Source: Henricia sp. BOLD:AAB3569 (lineage: Eukaryota > Echinodermata > Asteroidea > Spinulosida > Echinasteridae). From it: a stretch of DNA of 64,000 nt. The DNA lies in the NCBI GenBank assembly GCA_037783545.1, contig JBBELK010000003.1, positions 3,658,001 through 3,722,000 of the forward strand, read 5' to 3'. A program made the position numbers and the translations under genes. The notes below the pieces were generated by a model, which saw only the letters and a list, made by a program, of their open reading frames with translations, had not been told where the DNA came from and searched no databases. How positions within the stretch are numbered: the stretch's first letter is position 1; every line of letters starts with the position of its first letter. Shown here in pieces: positions 22,122 through 35,190 of this stretch.

Positions 22122-25100
22122 GTTTTACAAGTGTGACTTTTGGAATGGGTGCTAATTGCAATAACGTACACTGGTTACCAACGACTGTTCAATTGATGAC
22201 AGTTTGAGTCTGTCATCGGGCACCAGTCAAAAATGGTTGTATGAATGAGCTGAAAGTTATGTTAGGATTGTTCAAACTTCATACCCTGTTATGTTTGCAT
22301 CATTTGAAAGTAAGGATTCAAGAATGAAATGTTGAAAACCATTTCTAATTTGTAACTTACATTTTTGTATAAAACAAAATTGTGGGCTTTTGATAAAATT
22401 CCATACCCATTGTGACTAGTGTAAATGCGGTATTCTTCACAAATATTTTACTTGAGACAATCTTTCAGATTCAAACGGCATTATATGTGAAACCCAGTTG
22501 TAAACGTTTGTCGTCACCTCAAGTTTGCGAAAACAAAATTTATCAAGATTGACAAATTTCACTTTGGGATCAACTGGAATCAATCACAAGGTTATATAAC
22601 AGCTTCTTAAGTCATATCTAAGAATAAACACCTCCTTAAATTGGGTCAATTTTCTCAATCGGCTACTTGCCCTGAATTCCGCAAGTTTTTTAGTCCAGAC
22701 CTCATATCACCAGAGATGAAGTAAGTTAATTCATCTGATGTCGGATTCTGAAAGCCTTAGAAATCTCGCATCGTGTTAGAGGATTGCAACTCACAATCAC
22801 GATGATGCCAGCTGTTTATGAGATGGTCAAGTCGTTTAGTGGGACGGTTTGGCTTACTTTGTCAAATTACATGTACATGTAGGACTTGGTCTAAAACTGG
22901 TTTACCCTAAATAGGTAGCATAGTTTAGGGTTAGCTAGGGGGCTTGTTGCATGTGTTTACTGGAATGTCACTGTGCCATTATTAATCACATGACCAATCC
23001 TTAGTTAAAACGTCACCCCATATGAAACTACTCATTCGATGTCCTATAAAGCATACCTAAGTTTGCTTCAGAGTTCATGAATGGGAGTTTTATTGACTGA
23101 GCAACTCCTAAACTATCGTCAGAACCCCTTTGATGTTTCTTTTGTTAAGTAAACCAACCTCCAAACATTGGAGGAATTCTGAGTTGTCGATATGTGGAAT
23201 GATGGACTTCAGTCTACATGGCCATCCGTGTCCTGGATACAGTGATGATGTGTCATATTTTCAAAGTTTTATCCAACTTAGGATCTCTGGCTGAGTTTTC
23301 TTCATTCTTCAGGGATTACTAGCTGCATGAGTAATGTGGTCTACATGCACACCTATAGGTACTATGTGTGGCATTTCAATAAATACAGTTGTGGATATTT
23401 CGTGACAGATAACAGCTTTGAACTTGTCAAACGTTGGGTCAGATTGTTCGAACAGTTTCTTGTTTAAACTATCTGCACAGGCTTTATCCAAAATTGTTTC
23501 AAAGGGACTATATTTAAGAATTTAAGATATTAGTCCAAATAGCATAACTGTGTGAAAACCTATAGTTTAGACAAAAGTTAATAAAATACATTGTACACAG
23601 AAACATTAGTAGTTATTAACTTCTTTTTAACTCAGAAACGTTAATAGGTAGGTACAGTCTTGACTGAAAATTCTCATTGAAACTCATGCTTATCTCCTCA
23701 CATTGGCTCCTCTAAAGACAAGTAACAAGCCTTCAACTCCTATGGGTAAACTCTGATGCTTTCTAATGATGTTGTCGCCTAGCAGTCATCCATATATGTC
23801 AATGTATGCTCACATTCATGTAGAAATGATGTAGTCAAATGTAGAAATTGTTCCATCAAAGGAGGCCTGTTTGCATTACTATTATGCATTTAACAAAATA
23901 ATACACTTTACAGGGAGGTTTTAAGAACATGTGTTTTCAGACTATTTGTTTTCTTTTCGGGCTTAAGTTACCTTCGTAAACAAGTTACGTAAATAATTTG
24001 TTTTTAAATTTTTTGAATTTGTTTGTATTTGTAGGAAAATATACTGAACCGCAAAAAAAATAAAATTGCTTTTTTAAATGTTGATAAAACCTCAACAGAA
24101 ATATGTCCTTTCTTTGTCATTTTGAGTGTGCTTAATTTGACAACATGTTGTACCATTACACTGAAAGTTCACCCAAATGCCCGGCTGAATTATGCTCTTT
24201 TCAAAATGAAACTTCCATTATCCAGATTCAAGCGACGTTTTGCGGTTTAGTATACAATTGCCATAATAGGTTGTGGTTTGTGGACCTGAGAAAAATCCAT
24301 AGGGATGAGTATGTGACTAACTGGGTTACTGTGAGTACACGCCGTGTGCCTCTAAACTGGGTATGACTGGGTGACTTGATCCCAGCTGGTTCCCTAAGAC
24401 GCCCACACAGAATTGGGTTTCCGTAAGGTGACCAAACATTACGCCCACTCGCTGCAAGTCCATGAACGTCCCCCAACCTAAATATCACTGGTGATGTATT
24501 AAACTAGCTGGCCTTTTAAGTCTCGCAGGATCCAAATACCTAAATGCCATCTGGGATACAACTTTCCCAAATACCCAGTATGCTGGGTGCTGGTAACCCC
24601 TGAGCCTAAATGTCAACTGGGTACAACCCCCACGTATTGCAGGGCATGTTGACAAATGGTCAATATTTTGGAGTCTGTGTTTTCTAAAGAATCCCAAATT
24701 TCAAATGTCACCTGGGTACAGTTTTTTAAACCTAACCCTGGCTCACTCTTAATCACACAATGTTAGAGGCAGCCATAATACAGTGACAAATGTCGCGATG
24801 TGCTACATATTTACAACTCCACATAACGGAATTGTAAGTTGAAATATCAGTTTACAGCTCAACAATATGTACATGTAGCTCAACTGTGACTTCCGTCACA
24901 CTTCCGTGTGGTGATAATTCTTATCTTGAATGTTACCCCTTTATAAGTATAAAAATAAGCTGTTCAAGAAATAGTACTCTATACTGATTTAATTTATAAG
25001 ATCAGATCAAATTTAAGTGTAAAGAGAATCTAAAATGCAGAAAAACACAAAATCCAAACACCATTTTATCAAACTAATTATCCTACCACAGTTTCACCAC

Positions 25101-25377
25101 ATGATGGGTATTTTTACATCATTTTAAAGAATTGATGTATTAATGTAACGGTATCCTTACATTTTCGACCCATAAAGGCGGCAAGTTTATTTCATGTTTA
25201 CTTTGATGATTTGAGCAACATGGATTTTACAGACAGTTTTTGTGTGGTTACTAAATAAGAAACTTGGGAAAAAAATTAACCAACATTTTTACAGTGATAA
25301 ATAAAAGGAAACCGATGAAATACATTTTGTTGTCACTGTTAATATAGAACAACATTCTTTTGTCCATCTCTTGCTTT
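22010..25377. other. Intron filler, no gene seen
   Basis: No exon or RNA gene supported. Between 24474 and 24720 a diverged motif, CCTAAATGTCAACTGGGTAC, recurs about four times at 60-90 base spacing. The rest is AT-rich unique-looking DNA. Confidence 0.5.
22098..22117. repeat. Poly-C tract
   Basis: An uninterrupted run of about 20 C. Similar homopolymers on the other strand lie at 34624-34643, 40907-40919, 54006-54022 and 57773-57792 (poly-G). Confidence 0.95.
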
Positions 25378-25516
25378 TAAGGCACAGGCTCGTCAGCAAT
25401 GCATGCGTGCCAAATTCGTGCCACAAAATACGCAGCTCCATAGCAAAAGCATGGAGCTGCGTATTTCGTGGCACGAATTTAGCGCGCGCGCATTGCTGAC
25501 GAGCCTGTGCCTTTTT
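25378..25516. mobile_element. Foldback MITE, near-perfect 139-bp palindrome, copy 1
   Basis: TTAAGGCACAGGCTCGTCAG to CTGACGAGCCTGTGCCTTTTT, with the arms meeting at CTCCATAGCAAAAGCATGGAG. Nearly every base pairs with the other arm. A second copy is at 61938-62076. The TTAA at the border hints at a TTAA target site. Confidence 0.9.
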
Positions 25517-25844
25517 AAAACATAATTTTTTGGTCATTATTAAAATCAAACTGATGATATTATTCCAATAATATGCTTGAGGATCCATGTTTTTAAATTA
25601 AGTATCTTTTGTCAATAACGCTTGATTGTTTCATTATGTTATTTTTAAAATTTGTTTTTGGGGGGTGGGGGGAGCTTTATTTTTTTGTCTGACATTGATT
25701 TTGGACAGCATGAACTTAACTGTAACTGTACGCTGGATAAAAGTGAAATATGATTTACATCTTGATCCTACAACCTCTAGGAAGAACCAAAACCACAGCC
25801 ATTCCCCATTTTACTCCTAATACCACCCCCTTCTCCCAGACCTC

Positions 25845-25905
25845 CCCCACCCCAGTCCCCCTCCCCCAGTCCCCCTCCCCCAGTCCCCCTCCCCACCACC
25901 TCTTC
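25845..25905. repeat. C-rich tandem repeat (CCCCCTCCCCCAGT)
   Basis: A CCCCCTCCCCCAGT unit, about three copies, in an asymmetric pyrimidine tract. The neighbouring ORFs on both strands come from this low-complexity sequence. Confidence 0.85.
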
Positions 25906-26254
25906 CGGAAGACCAACTGTACACCTGTAAGGATAGCCCTAGTACTCCCACACCTTGTCACTCAAGCCAGTGTGTTATTGCAGACTAGCTGGGGATTCTA
26001 CTGAACCGCGGGCCATGTGGGGGAATTTGTAAAAAACCTAGATGGGGCAAAAGACGTTTGGCCGCCCACTGGAAAATCTTTAAAATACCAGCGCAGTCAG
26101 CCCAACGGAGGCAGTTGGGGCAGAGTTTGAATCATGGGACTGGAGGTATTAAACCGACGAGGGCTTGAACTAATAGATTTTGGTACATGCAGTTTCATGT
26201 AATGGGACAAACGCATTGTTTGGTGTGATGCCTTATCACCATGGAAATGAAACA

Positions 26255-26301
26255 TGCCTCATTGGGATTCGAACCGCAGACCTCTGACTCATTGGGCTGG
26301 T
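26255..26301 (-). pseudogene. tRNA-like 3' fragment
   Basis: The reverse strand gives AGTCAGAGGTCTGCGGTTCG then AATCCCAATGAGGCA, matching the 3' half of the tRNA-like units at 8804-9039. Confidence 0.55.
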
Positions 26302-27104
26302 GTAATAGGATAGAACAAGCTAAATAGAAAATAATGCTAGCAAATTACTCAATTGTGTGACTCTATCACAAGCAGGAAATACCAAAATACTATAATTGAT
26401 TAACACCGTCCCGATAAGATTCATTTCTATATGTGACTGTTGCAGTTGAGATAGTATCATACATGTACCTCAAAACAGGAAGCCCTTAACTCGGTGATCA
26501 TTTTGACAAATTTCGTCATCACCATGTAAAAATCAAATCCCGAAGTGGTTAGCCATTTCTGATCTGTCCTTAAGGCGTACTTGTACTTCAAAGTTGTCTC
26601 ACGTGAACTTGTGAGTTTTTCCCCCTCCCCCGCCCCTCTACAGTTGTCTTGCCATAGAGCTTTCATATCTTTCCTGTCCACCCACATACGATGCCGGGGG
26701 AATGCTCATAGCGTCCACTAACACAGCAGCTGCATAGGGGGAGATCTTTGCTTTATTCCCTGGTGACTTAGCACAAGTAGGGTGGTTGTTATCAGTAAAA
26801 CTTGAAGTTTCTAACTCCCTGATCGTATCACTTTTGGAGGTTGACAAGAACTTACATAACATCGTCTTGGAGGCATACGTGTACATGTTTTTATTTTCTT
26901 GTTTTAACTTGTTATAAATGTTCCTATATCTGACCATTGACCAATTTCATCAAAAGTTAAGAACACAACATCTGGTATGGTGCCTGATCACCAATAAAAG
27001 TTAAGACGAGTTCAATGCATCCTAATTCTCTCACCAACTTGCCAAGATACAGTAAGAAGAGTGACCCTTCTTAAGATGCGTCCTAGTGCTTTATGAAATC
27101 GGCC

Positions 27105-27162
27105 CCTGGTCATGTATTTAAATCAAGTAACAGTTAGTACAAAATTATCAACTAGCCATATG
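27105..27162. repeat. Solitary diverged unit of the 69-bp satellite
   Basis: CCTGGTCATGTATTTAAATC, AAGTAACAGTTAGTACAAAA and TATCAACTAGCCA match the satellite unit of 28107-28548 with a gap. It sits about 1 kb before the array, right after a MITE end (TTTATGAAATCGGCCCC). Confidence 0.8.
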
Positions 27163-27193
27163 TAACCAAAAGGAACAAATAACGTTGCCTACC

Positions 27194-27415
27194 AGGGTTA
27201 TAGTCGAGTCATCACAAGTCAAGAGCCAATAAAATCACAAGTCCATGATAAGTCCTGCATAAGTCTTTCACAAGTCCAGTAACAAGAAGCAAAGGATGAA
27301 CACGCACAGAAGAATGCCTTTGTTGGAGTTCATTTGAATAGCTTGTGACTTGAATTAAGACCCAGGGACTTATGGTGGACTTGTGAAGGCTTGTGATGGA
27401 CTCGACTACAACCCT
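27194..27415. mobile_element. MITE with ACAAGTC repeats, full-length copy
   Basis: Complete 222-bp copy from AGGGTTATAGTCGAGTC to GACTCGACTACAACCCT, with terminal inverted repeats of about 17 bp and one mismatch. It defines the ends of the family seen at 31-241 and 4560-4916. Confidence 0.88.
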
Positions 27416-28106
27416 GCTGCCTACTGACGTAAATCTCGTAGTAAAGTTCTACTGTGTAACATTTCAATTTTGAAATGTCAACTCAACGTGCATTAACGTG
27501 TACAAAGCACTCTTGGGTACGAAATACATGTAGACTGAAAAAACAAACCGCAAAGTGCAGGTCTGGGATTTAAAATCACTAAAGAGAGATAAAACAGGGG
27601 GGAAAATCCTTGCCCTGAGGGGAAACGCCAGATAAGCATCTGCATGCCTCTGGTTGTACCTCATAACCCACCCACTCTAGTAGGAACCCAGGTGGAAATC
27701 TCAAATCATGAAGGTCGTGTTATCATCTGTCTTATACACACCTCCGATTCACACATGACTAACTAGCCTCCCACTCCAAACCAACCCATAGCTAATGTGT
27801 TTGGGTTAAGGCTATCTATTAACCCCATCAACAGACTGTACCCACTGGATAAGATTAATATGATTTCTTGATTTTCTCCTAGTCCTTTCGTGGGCGATCT
27901 TGCCTCCCCTCTCCCCAACTCCCACACCCGTTTCTACCTCATTAGGCAATATGTAATGCGCATTATGTGGGTACTACGTGTATGTGTGGCTCTTCACTTA
28001 ATCATGATAAAGGAAACCTGTGCTCTCATCATCTTTTAATTAATAAACAGATTTTAAAGAAAGACAAATTATTTAGTGTCAAATAACTAATTATTATGCA
28101 TCTTCT

Positions 28107-28548
28107 GAGACCTGGTCATGTAATTAAATCAAGTAACTGGTCTCGCCTGTTAGTACAAATTGTCAACTAACCACTAAGACCTGGTCATGTATTTAAATCA
28201 AGTAACAGGTCTCGCCGGTTAGTACAAATTGTCAACTAACCACTGAGACCTGGTCATGTATTTAAATGAAGTAACAGGTCTCGCAAGTTAGTACAAATTG
28301 TCAACTAACCACTGAGACCTGGTCATGTATTTAAATGAAGTAACAGGTCTCGCAAGTTAGTACAAATTGTCAACTAACCACTGAGACCTGGTCATGTATT
28401 TAAATCAAGTAACAGGTCTCGCCGGTTAGTAGAAATTGTCAACTAACCACTGAGACCTGGTCAAGTATTTAAATCAAGTAACAGGTCTCACCGGTTAGTA
28501 CAAATTGTCAACTAACCACCGAGACCTGGTCAAGTATTTAAATGAAGT
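28107..28548. repeat. 69-bp satellite array, about 6.4 units
   Basis: GAGACCTGGTCATGTATTTA begins units at 28107, 28176, 28245, 28314, 28383, 28452 and 28521, an exact 69-base period. Each unit has internal inverted words: GAGACCTG with CAGGTCTC, and GTTAGT with ACTAAC. Units differ by only a few bases (GCCGG or GCAAG before TTAGTA). Confidence 0.97.
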
Positions 28549-28987
28549 GCTAGCACTAACTTGAAAGAAAATAAATTTGAAGTTTTGAATTTCAAAGGGG
28601 AGAGAGCAGAGTTGCAACAAAATAATTAATTTGTAAAACTTACCGGTACCAGTAGTTTAAAAAGAACACAAGTTGCTGTCACAAACTTGATTTTGTAGAC
28701 AAATATATAAAGGTGAAACATTGATGTAAGATGGAGGTCGACATCATGAGAACATGGCGCAGTCTGTGTGTTGTCTTGTCAGTGCCTCGTTGTGCTGAGA
28801 CGTGTTGCATTCTCTTGAATTCCTGCGATGTTTTGGAGTTCACAGTTTAACCATCCCGCCACAAGGATGAAACTTGTCATTAATGTGAATTAAACCGGCT
28901 TGCCAGACCTTTATCTACAAGGCCATTGATGTCATCTTTATTCTCTCACTCTCATGAGGCTAAGGTGAGCAGTATTGTGTAAGAGGC

Positions 28988-29075
28988 CCTCTCATTGGTC
29001 AATGGTTGTCAAGAAGACTTTAAAAATGGCTTGTGATTGGTCAGTGATTGTCAAGATGGCTTGTGATTGGTCACA
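28988..29075. repeat. Short tandem repeat with inverted CCAAT words
   Basis: ATTGGTCA occurs three times (near 28994, 29036 and 29067) within repeats of ATGGCTTGTGATTGGTCA and TGGTTGTCAAGA. ATTGG is the reverse of the CCAAT box, so the minus strand carries clustered CCAAT words. Confidence 0.6.
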
Positions 29076-31530
29076 TGGTAAGGCTTACGATTGTTGTCAG
29101 GAAATGGAGGATGCTTCATCTTTGTAGGAATTAGACTCCTTAACTTGATTGCTTTAAAGTTCCAGCTGATTTATTTCAATATTGCAAACTGTAAATGTAC
29201 AATCATTTGATCATTCTGGTTTTAACTCCTGTTCTGTTAAACTGTTTAATATTTGTTTAAAACAGCTTTAGCCAATGTCATCTTTTTCATGATTTTGTAC
29301 TTCACAATAATTTTAAATGTTTAATGAACATGCCACACGTTTACAACACATAGTGTGTTCCTCTTTGGAGGTATGGTTGTCTCCCCAAATGCCATTTTTC
29401 AACAAGCCTAAGGGGCTGATGGAGCCCATGTAGGCATGTCAAACAGTCCAACTATGCCAGCTATGTCGTTGAGGTAGTGAACGCATGTTTGTAATTCTTG
29501 CACCCAGCATGTTTTTTTATATTTTTCATACTTTCTCTTTGCCGTGTCTTTCTTTTCTTGGGGATGAAATTGAGCATTCTGTCCCCGTGACGAAGCCTAA
29601 GGTATGCAGATTTAGATTCTTGGGGTTTGTGTTTGTGTAAACTTGTGATTCTTAAGAAGACTCTGCATAGAAGGGATTGTCTTTCAATTGGCAAAATGGA
29701 ACATAAGGTCAAGTTGGGGTCATACCCTGCATTCTTACAGTTTGTCTAAAGTAGTATGGTTTTTATTTGTGGTGCAGTCAAGAAAAATTGGTCTGAAATA
29801 GGCCCAGGGCCAATTTCATAAAACATGTTAGCACCCGATTTTTGATTAAGCAGCCCTCTCTCCATTTCATAAAACTGTTTAAGCACTAACAAACTAAACC
29901 GCATGCTAACCTACCGATTTTTTGCAAAGACGACGCCATATTTTTTCTTCGCTATTTTCGGCAAAATTCTAGACACATTTTCCAACAGACACAAATTTCA
30001 GCTGTTGTTGAAATATTTCAGTCAGGTTTTCTGTGGTTGTGATAATCATTCAAAAATGGAAACATTACCGATGATTGTACTTGAAAAGTAAAGCAGAAAG
30101 TGTTCTAAACCGTGTCAAATATGGGCTTCTTTTGGAAATAGTTTTTTGACAATCATGGAAGCTGGATAGGTTAAAACAAAATAATTTTGTTAACCACTTC
30201 CACTTCTCAATTTTGTTAAAAAAAAATTTTTATGTAAAAGGACAATGTTTGAAAATGGAAAACTAAATGAATAAGCCTTTCAGTTGAATCATGCATTTCC
30301 AAATGATGACAGCGTACAATATACTGCAACATTTTATGTTTTCAACACTACAGTTGGTGCTACTTTCATTACAACCAACATTTTGCAATTTGTAAAGCAA
30401 AAGTGAAAGAACGTCATAGCAATGAATCGATGGTTAGCTCAATCATGATCAACGTTTCAATGTCGTGATGTCTTAGTTGTACTGCACCTGCCTACAACCC
30501 AATTACATCACAGATATGTTATGACAGCTTATTGCGTCATAACGCCATTTTTCCCTATTTCAAGATGCGTACATGTATGTAGTGATTATCCAATCAGCTT
30601 CATCACGGGGAATCGTGAAAGTGAAAGACCATCGCCAATGTTTGTGATTTTTGTGGTCAGTGAAATATTTTTAGAATCTTTGGCTTTCATTCTGTTCTTT
30701 GATGTCTTTCTATGTTGCCGATGATTGGTCAGATTCCTTAAAAGGTATTGACGTATGCTTCCAAGTGTTGGCTCGGATATTTGGACATTTGTTTTAAACA
30801 AAAATTCAAATTGAATCTTATTATTTTTTCCCAACGCCTTGAGTGACTCGGATCTGTACCGGAAACACAACTAGACATATTTAAACCACTTACGCCTTGT
30901 AATTATACTGTAAAAATATTGAAATCTTCTTTCCTACCAGTCGCAGCATGAACATTACAAAGCACACAACTTAGAGCAAGCCAGTGTTGGGATGGCATTT
31001 TGTTCATGTACATGTACCAGGTGGTAAATCTCGCCGAGTGTTAATTGGCAGGCTCAAAAACAAGCGCCCTCTTGTGGCGGAGCGTGGTTGAGCATTTCCA
31101 AAAGATGGTACATGTAACTTGGAACATTGGATTTTATTCCATAATACAATAATTTCTTTGGTGTGTTTGGGAAATTGTTAATTTGTTTGTTAGTTCTGTT
31201 TTAGTTTTGTTTGTGTGTATGGGTATTTTAGGGAAATGCATTACAAAACATTGTTTTCAGCATTCTAGCATGTTGAAAACCCGTATACAGAATTTGCCAT
31301 GTTCCATAATTTTAATCGGCCATTTGACTGGAAAACCTTGCTCGTATCTTTTTCTAAGAAAACGATAATTGAAAATAAATCGCATGCATGTTTTTATAAG
31401 TGCATCCAAGTGTACACGAAACTAGACCCCTGACTGTCATGGTATTATTGCTTAATTAATTTTCCTTGTAGTTTAGCCAAGGAACCAGTCTAAATAGGAC
31501 AGCAGCTTTGTACAATTTCTTGAAAGCATG

Positions 31531-31840
31531 GGGGTACCGTGGCCGAGTGGTTTGAGTCACTGACACACAATATTGGGTGAAAACTTTGAGTTGCAGGTTT
31601 GATACCCGGCTGGGATACCTGTCCCCTTAAGCAAGGCACTTAAACACACTTGCTCTATCCTTCAGAAGGGATGTAAAGCCGTTGGTCCAGTGTGTTAGGT
31701 AACGCACTCTAAAGATCCCAGAGCATTCTTTCGTGAAGAGCAAGGGGATTCCCTGGTGTCTCAGGCCGTTTCTAATTCATCGTCTTCTCCTCATGGGTTT
31801 CCTCACGCTTGCGAGCGACAGTGCAATGGGCACTTTTTTT
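31531..31840 (+). mobile_element. tRNA-headed SINE, near full length
   Basis: The head GGTACCGTGGCCGAGTGGTT is an A box of the Leu/Ser tRNA type, with a degenerate B box (CAGGTTTGATACCCGG) about 50 bases later. The body AAGCAAGGCACTTAAACACA, AAGGGATGTAAAGCCGTTGG, GTAACGCACTCTAAAGATCC and the tail TCATCGTCTTCTCC...GGGCACTTTTTTT recur in other copies. A dispersed Pol III retroposon. Confidence 0.85.
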
Positions 31841-33697
31841 CCAATTATGTAATCAACCTTAAGGTATCAAGGGAAATCCTCCAAGATGCCAGTTTTAAAG
31901 AAGGAAAAATGATTGACTTTTTATTCCTAAGAGTGGAGCTATTGTAAAACTTCCTCTGCACAGTTCCTGTGAGCCACGAGGCCTGATATTTGCCTTGTTT
32001 CCTTAGTGATCACTTGAGTGGCTTTAGGGCTGTGTGTGCCTGCTATAACGGTCAGTCCACTGGGCCTCCCACCCCTCCCCCATCAGACAATGTCCATAGG
32101 GTAACGTCCTTGAACTTCCTGCATCCTGGTGGGATGTTACCAAGACAACGCTGATTCGTAGAATCGCAGACAGTTCGCATCAAGCAATGCCTGTGATTAC
32201 GTCATTACGGATCTTCCCTCGGTCTTGAGAGTGCCCATGGCACAATTCAAGGAAACTGACCCGTGTGACTTGAAACAACCCCCCTCCCCCTTCTCCTCTC
32301 TCCCCTGTGGCACCCGAAACTCACAAACGGAAGGTCAGCCAGCTAAGCACGTCTGTAGGGTTCAAATGTACACGAGGGCCGTTGGAGTAACGGCCAAGGA
32401 CCCTTGTGCGTAAACGTCATCTCGGGTTAATCGGACGATGACACACTTTGCTTGGCAATCCCGATTCACTTTGCCTGGAATTGAGGACGTTGATTTCTCC
32501 AATTTTACTGTTTATAGTGGTTGACAATTGAACGAGGATTTCTTGTGGACTGATTGCAGTTGTTTGGAAAATGACTTGTTTATCCCTAGCCTGTGTACAT
32601 GACCTGCTTTGTTAGATTAAATAATCATGTTTTAAAAAAAATGGTGTTTGACATGATTTAGTCTTTTTACCAAAGTCACATTCAGAAGTACTGTAGTCGC
32701 ATATAGGATACTATTGTGTGCAACACCAGGGGGAAGTAAAAGTCGCGGTATTTCATTTTGTTTTTATTCTTACACTTTAAAGAAATTAAAATAAGAGAAA
32801 TCTATGAATGTATACAGCCTTCTAAGAGAAACACTAAACATAGATTATTTTTTACTTGGCTTTCTAAACATGTATTTATACATTCTCAATTAATTTTAGC
32901 GTAATATTCCAGTGTCCAACAGTGTCCCCATGGAACGAATTGTAGAGGCATTAGCAAGATGACGTCATGCCGTGAATCTAAAAATCCGCACTGGAGGGAA
33001 AAATCAGATCGTCACTCGTCGCTTGAGTTGAACAGAGTAGCTCCTTCACGAGCCATACACAAAGAAAAACTATTCTGATTTGTAATGGTGCACTTATGTA
33101 CTGGTCGGGTCACGCTCTCAGGCTCGGCTTTTGACGTCAGAGTTGTATTAAATTTGATGGAATTTATTTTTTGTCGCAGTCTTCGGAGGATGATGTGGAT
33201 GTAAATTTAGGAATTTTTTTCTTCTTTTTCCTGCCGTTAAAATATCAGTGAAGAAGTGGATTCAAATGTGTAAGGGTGCTTGCTAAAACAGCACTCCCTC
33301 CTTGGAGAAATGAAAGAGTGATTGTCCGCTTGCGTACCGGAAAAGAAGACATCGTTGAACGTTAGCTGCTCAACTTGTCAGGAAGATTAAGAAATGTAGG
33401 AAAACTTGTAGGATGTACATGTAGTAAAGGGTTTTGCTTCAATGAGAAAACTCGTACGTCATCAACTGTAAAGTTGTTGACTATTCGTTTTTCAACGACC
33501 CTTCAATAAAGTCAAAATCATGGTTCGGTCAAGCTGTTACACCAACAACACGTGGCACACTTCAATAACTCGTTGGAAATAGGTTCACTTTACGGCAAAA
33601 TGTTGTTGTTGTTGTTAATTTCATGGCGTGTCCAGCAACTAAGACCCTTTATGTCATTGACAATATGGTATTAGATTTAAACGAGTGGACAAAACTA
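31841..33697. other. Intron filler with CRE words, no gene seen
   Basis: GATGACGTCATGCC near 32960 and TTTTGACGTCAGAG near 33133 are full CRE-type words within a moderately GC-richer stretch (32930-33160). No coding signal found. Confidence 0.4.
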
Positions 33698-34037
33698 GCA
33701 AAGGGTTGCCTAACTCTGTAAGCTTCATCTTTTGCAGTTCGGCGCTCGGACTTGAGAGGGCGTGAGTCAGATTTTTACATACTTCAGAGCGTATGGGAGT
33801 CGGGAAACAAGGCATCAATCTTGACGTCATCCATGCAATCGTTGCATGGTTGACGTCATCATTCTATTCAAAATTTCAAATATGGCACAGCACATTGTTG
33901 CATTAGTTGCAGAGTTTATCATCAAAATGAATTTAATTCTCTGATTCTCATGAAGGTTTATGCACCGGGCATATTTTTGTAATATTTTTGATTAAATTTG
34001 TTGATAACTTCAAACGAGTGTTGTCCCTTCCTTTAAC
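33698..34037 (+). repeat. 340-bp dispersed repeat with CRE palindrome, copy 1
   Basis: Shares GGCGCTCGGACTTGAGAGGG, GGCATCAATCTTGACGTCAT and TCTCATGAAGGTTTATGCAC with 48744-49079. At 33822-33858 TGACGTCATCCATGCAA faces TTGCATGGTTGACGTCA around a 3-base loop, so two full CRE sites bracket the hairpin. Confidence 0.85.
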
Positions 34038-35190
34038 TACATGTATACATTACTTTATTATCAACTTGAGATGGCGAAGAAGGAGATGCAGTTTTAGAAG
34101 TGGGAGGAAAACCCCCGGGGAAATCTCATGGGCCATCTTACACAACAGCTAAATCAAATGGTGCACATTTTATGTTAATTAATTAAACAAGGAAAATATA
34201 AGTGCGCAACATTAGGGCCAACATCATGTTAGTGGATTTTAACAACATAGCTAAGTTCTTGACTATAGCTAAGTTATTACAGCTAAGTTCTCCTAAGTTC
34301 CCCTTCGGGTACCACCATTGGCACGTTTTGCTCAGTATGCTATCTGCTACCCACGCTTGCACTCAATTAACAATTATTTCGTCTGTATGTATATGTCGCC
34401 CTCGGGGTAGTTTGTCACCAATTTGCACCTTGACTGCTCACGGCCAACCTGACACAGTCGGAATTGCAGGCCTGCGGTGCCCCCACCTCGAAGGCGTCAA
34501 ATGGCCTCTAAATGACCTCTGCAGTCTACGTCACCAAAATTACTGCTTGCCTAGCAGCTGCGATGTTCCTATAGTTGAAATTCCTCAGGACAACATCCGA
34601 AGAAGACTGTCAGTTTTTTTCTCGGGGGGGGGGGGGGGGGGGGTGTTGTGTAGGGGAGATGGGGGGACTTTTTGTTGTCTTCATGTCATTTATTCAAGTA
34701 GGGCCACTGCAGTGTTAATTATGAAAATGAGTGATTATAATTGTTGGGTCAGTTGAATGCCAAATTCTACTCTGTTTGAGACTGTCATACGGCAGGGAAG
34801 TGTACTCACACCAAAGACTTTTTAGATAGATGCAATTTACTGATGGTTCCTGCTTTTTCAAACTCACTATTAATTCTTTGTTTCTGACAGAATAATCACT
34901 CCGATGGTTCTTCAGAGAAAAAGAAGTATTTTACATTGTTACCTATGTAAATTTGATTATTAATCTTTCAATTTATTACATATCTTTCAGTGGCGTTGGT
35001 GTTTTTACATACCAACACTTCACTATTTAGACAAATGTTAGAAGTAAGATTTTTAGAGCTCTGTAAATAATGCAGCATCTATTATCTATATGGACTTGTA
35101 AAACATTGAATTGGAAATGATAGAGTTACTAGAAAGAGTTTTGTTAATTTAGAACATTAAAGTGGACTGCTTAAATTCCTGTGTGCGGTG

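Noticed and set aside
28107..28548. CRISPR-like array (69-bp regular units)
   Set aside because: Units are identical throughout with no variable spacers, and the DNA is animal nuclear; it is a satellite.
34202..34756. 184-residue plus-strand ORF, the longest in the window
   Set aside because: Starts at GTG, runs through a poly-G tract (34624-34643), has no motif, and no splice or family evidence.
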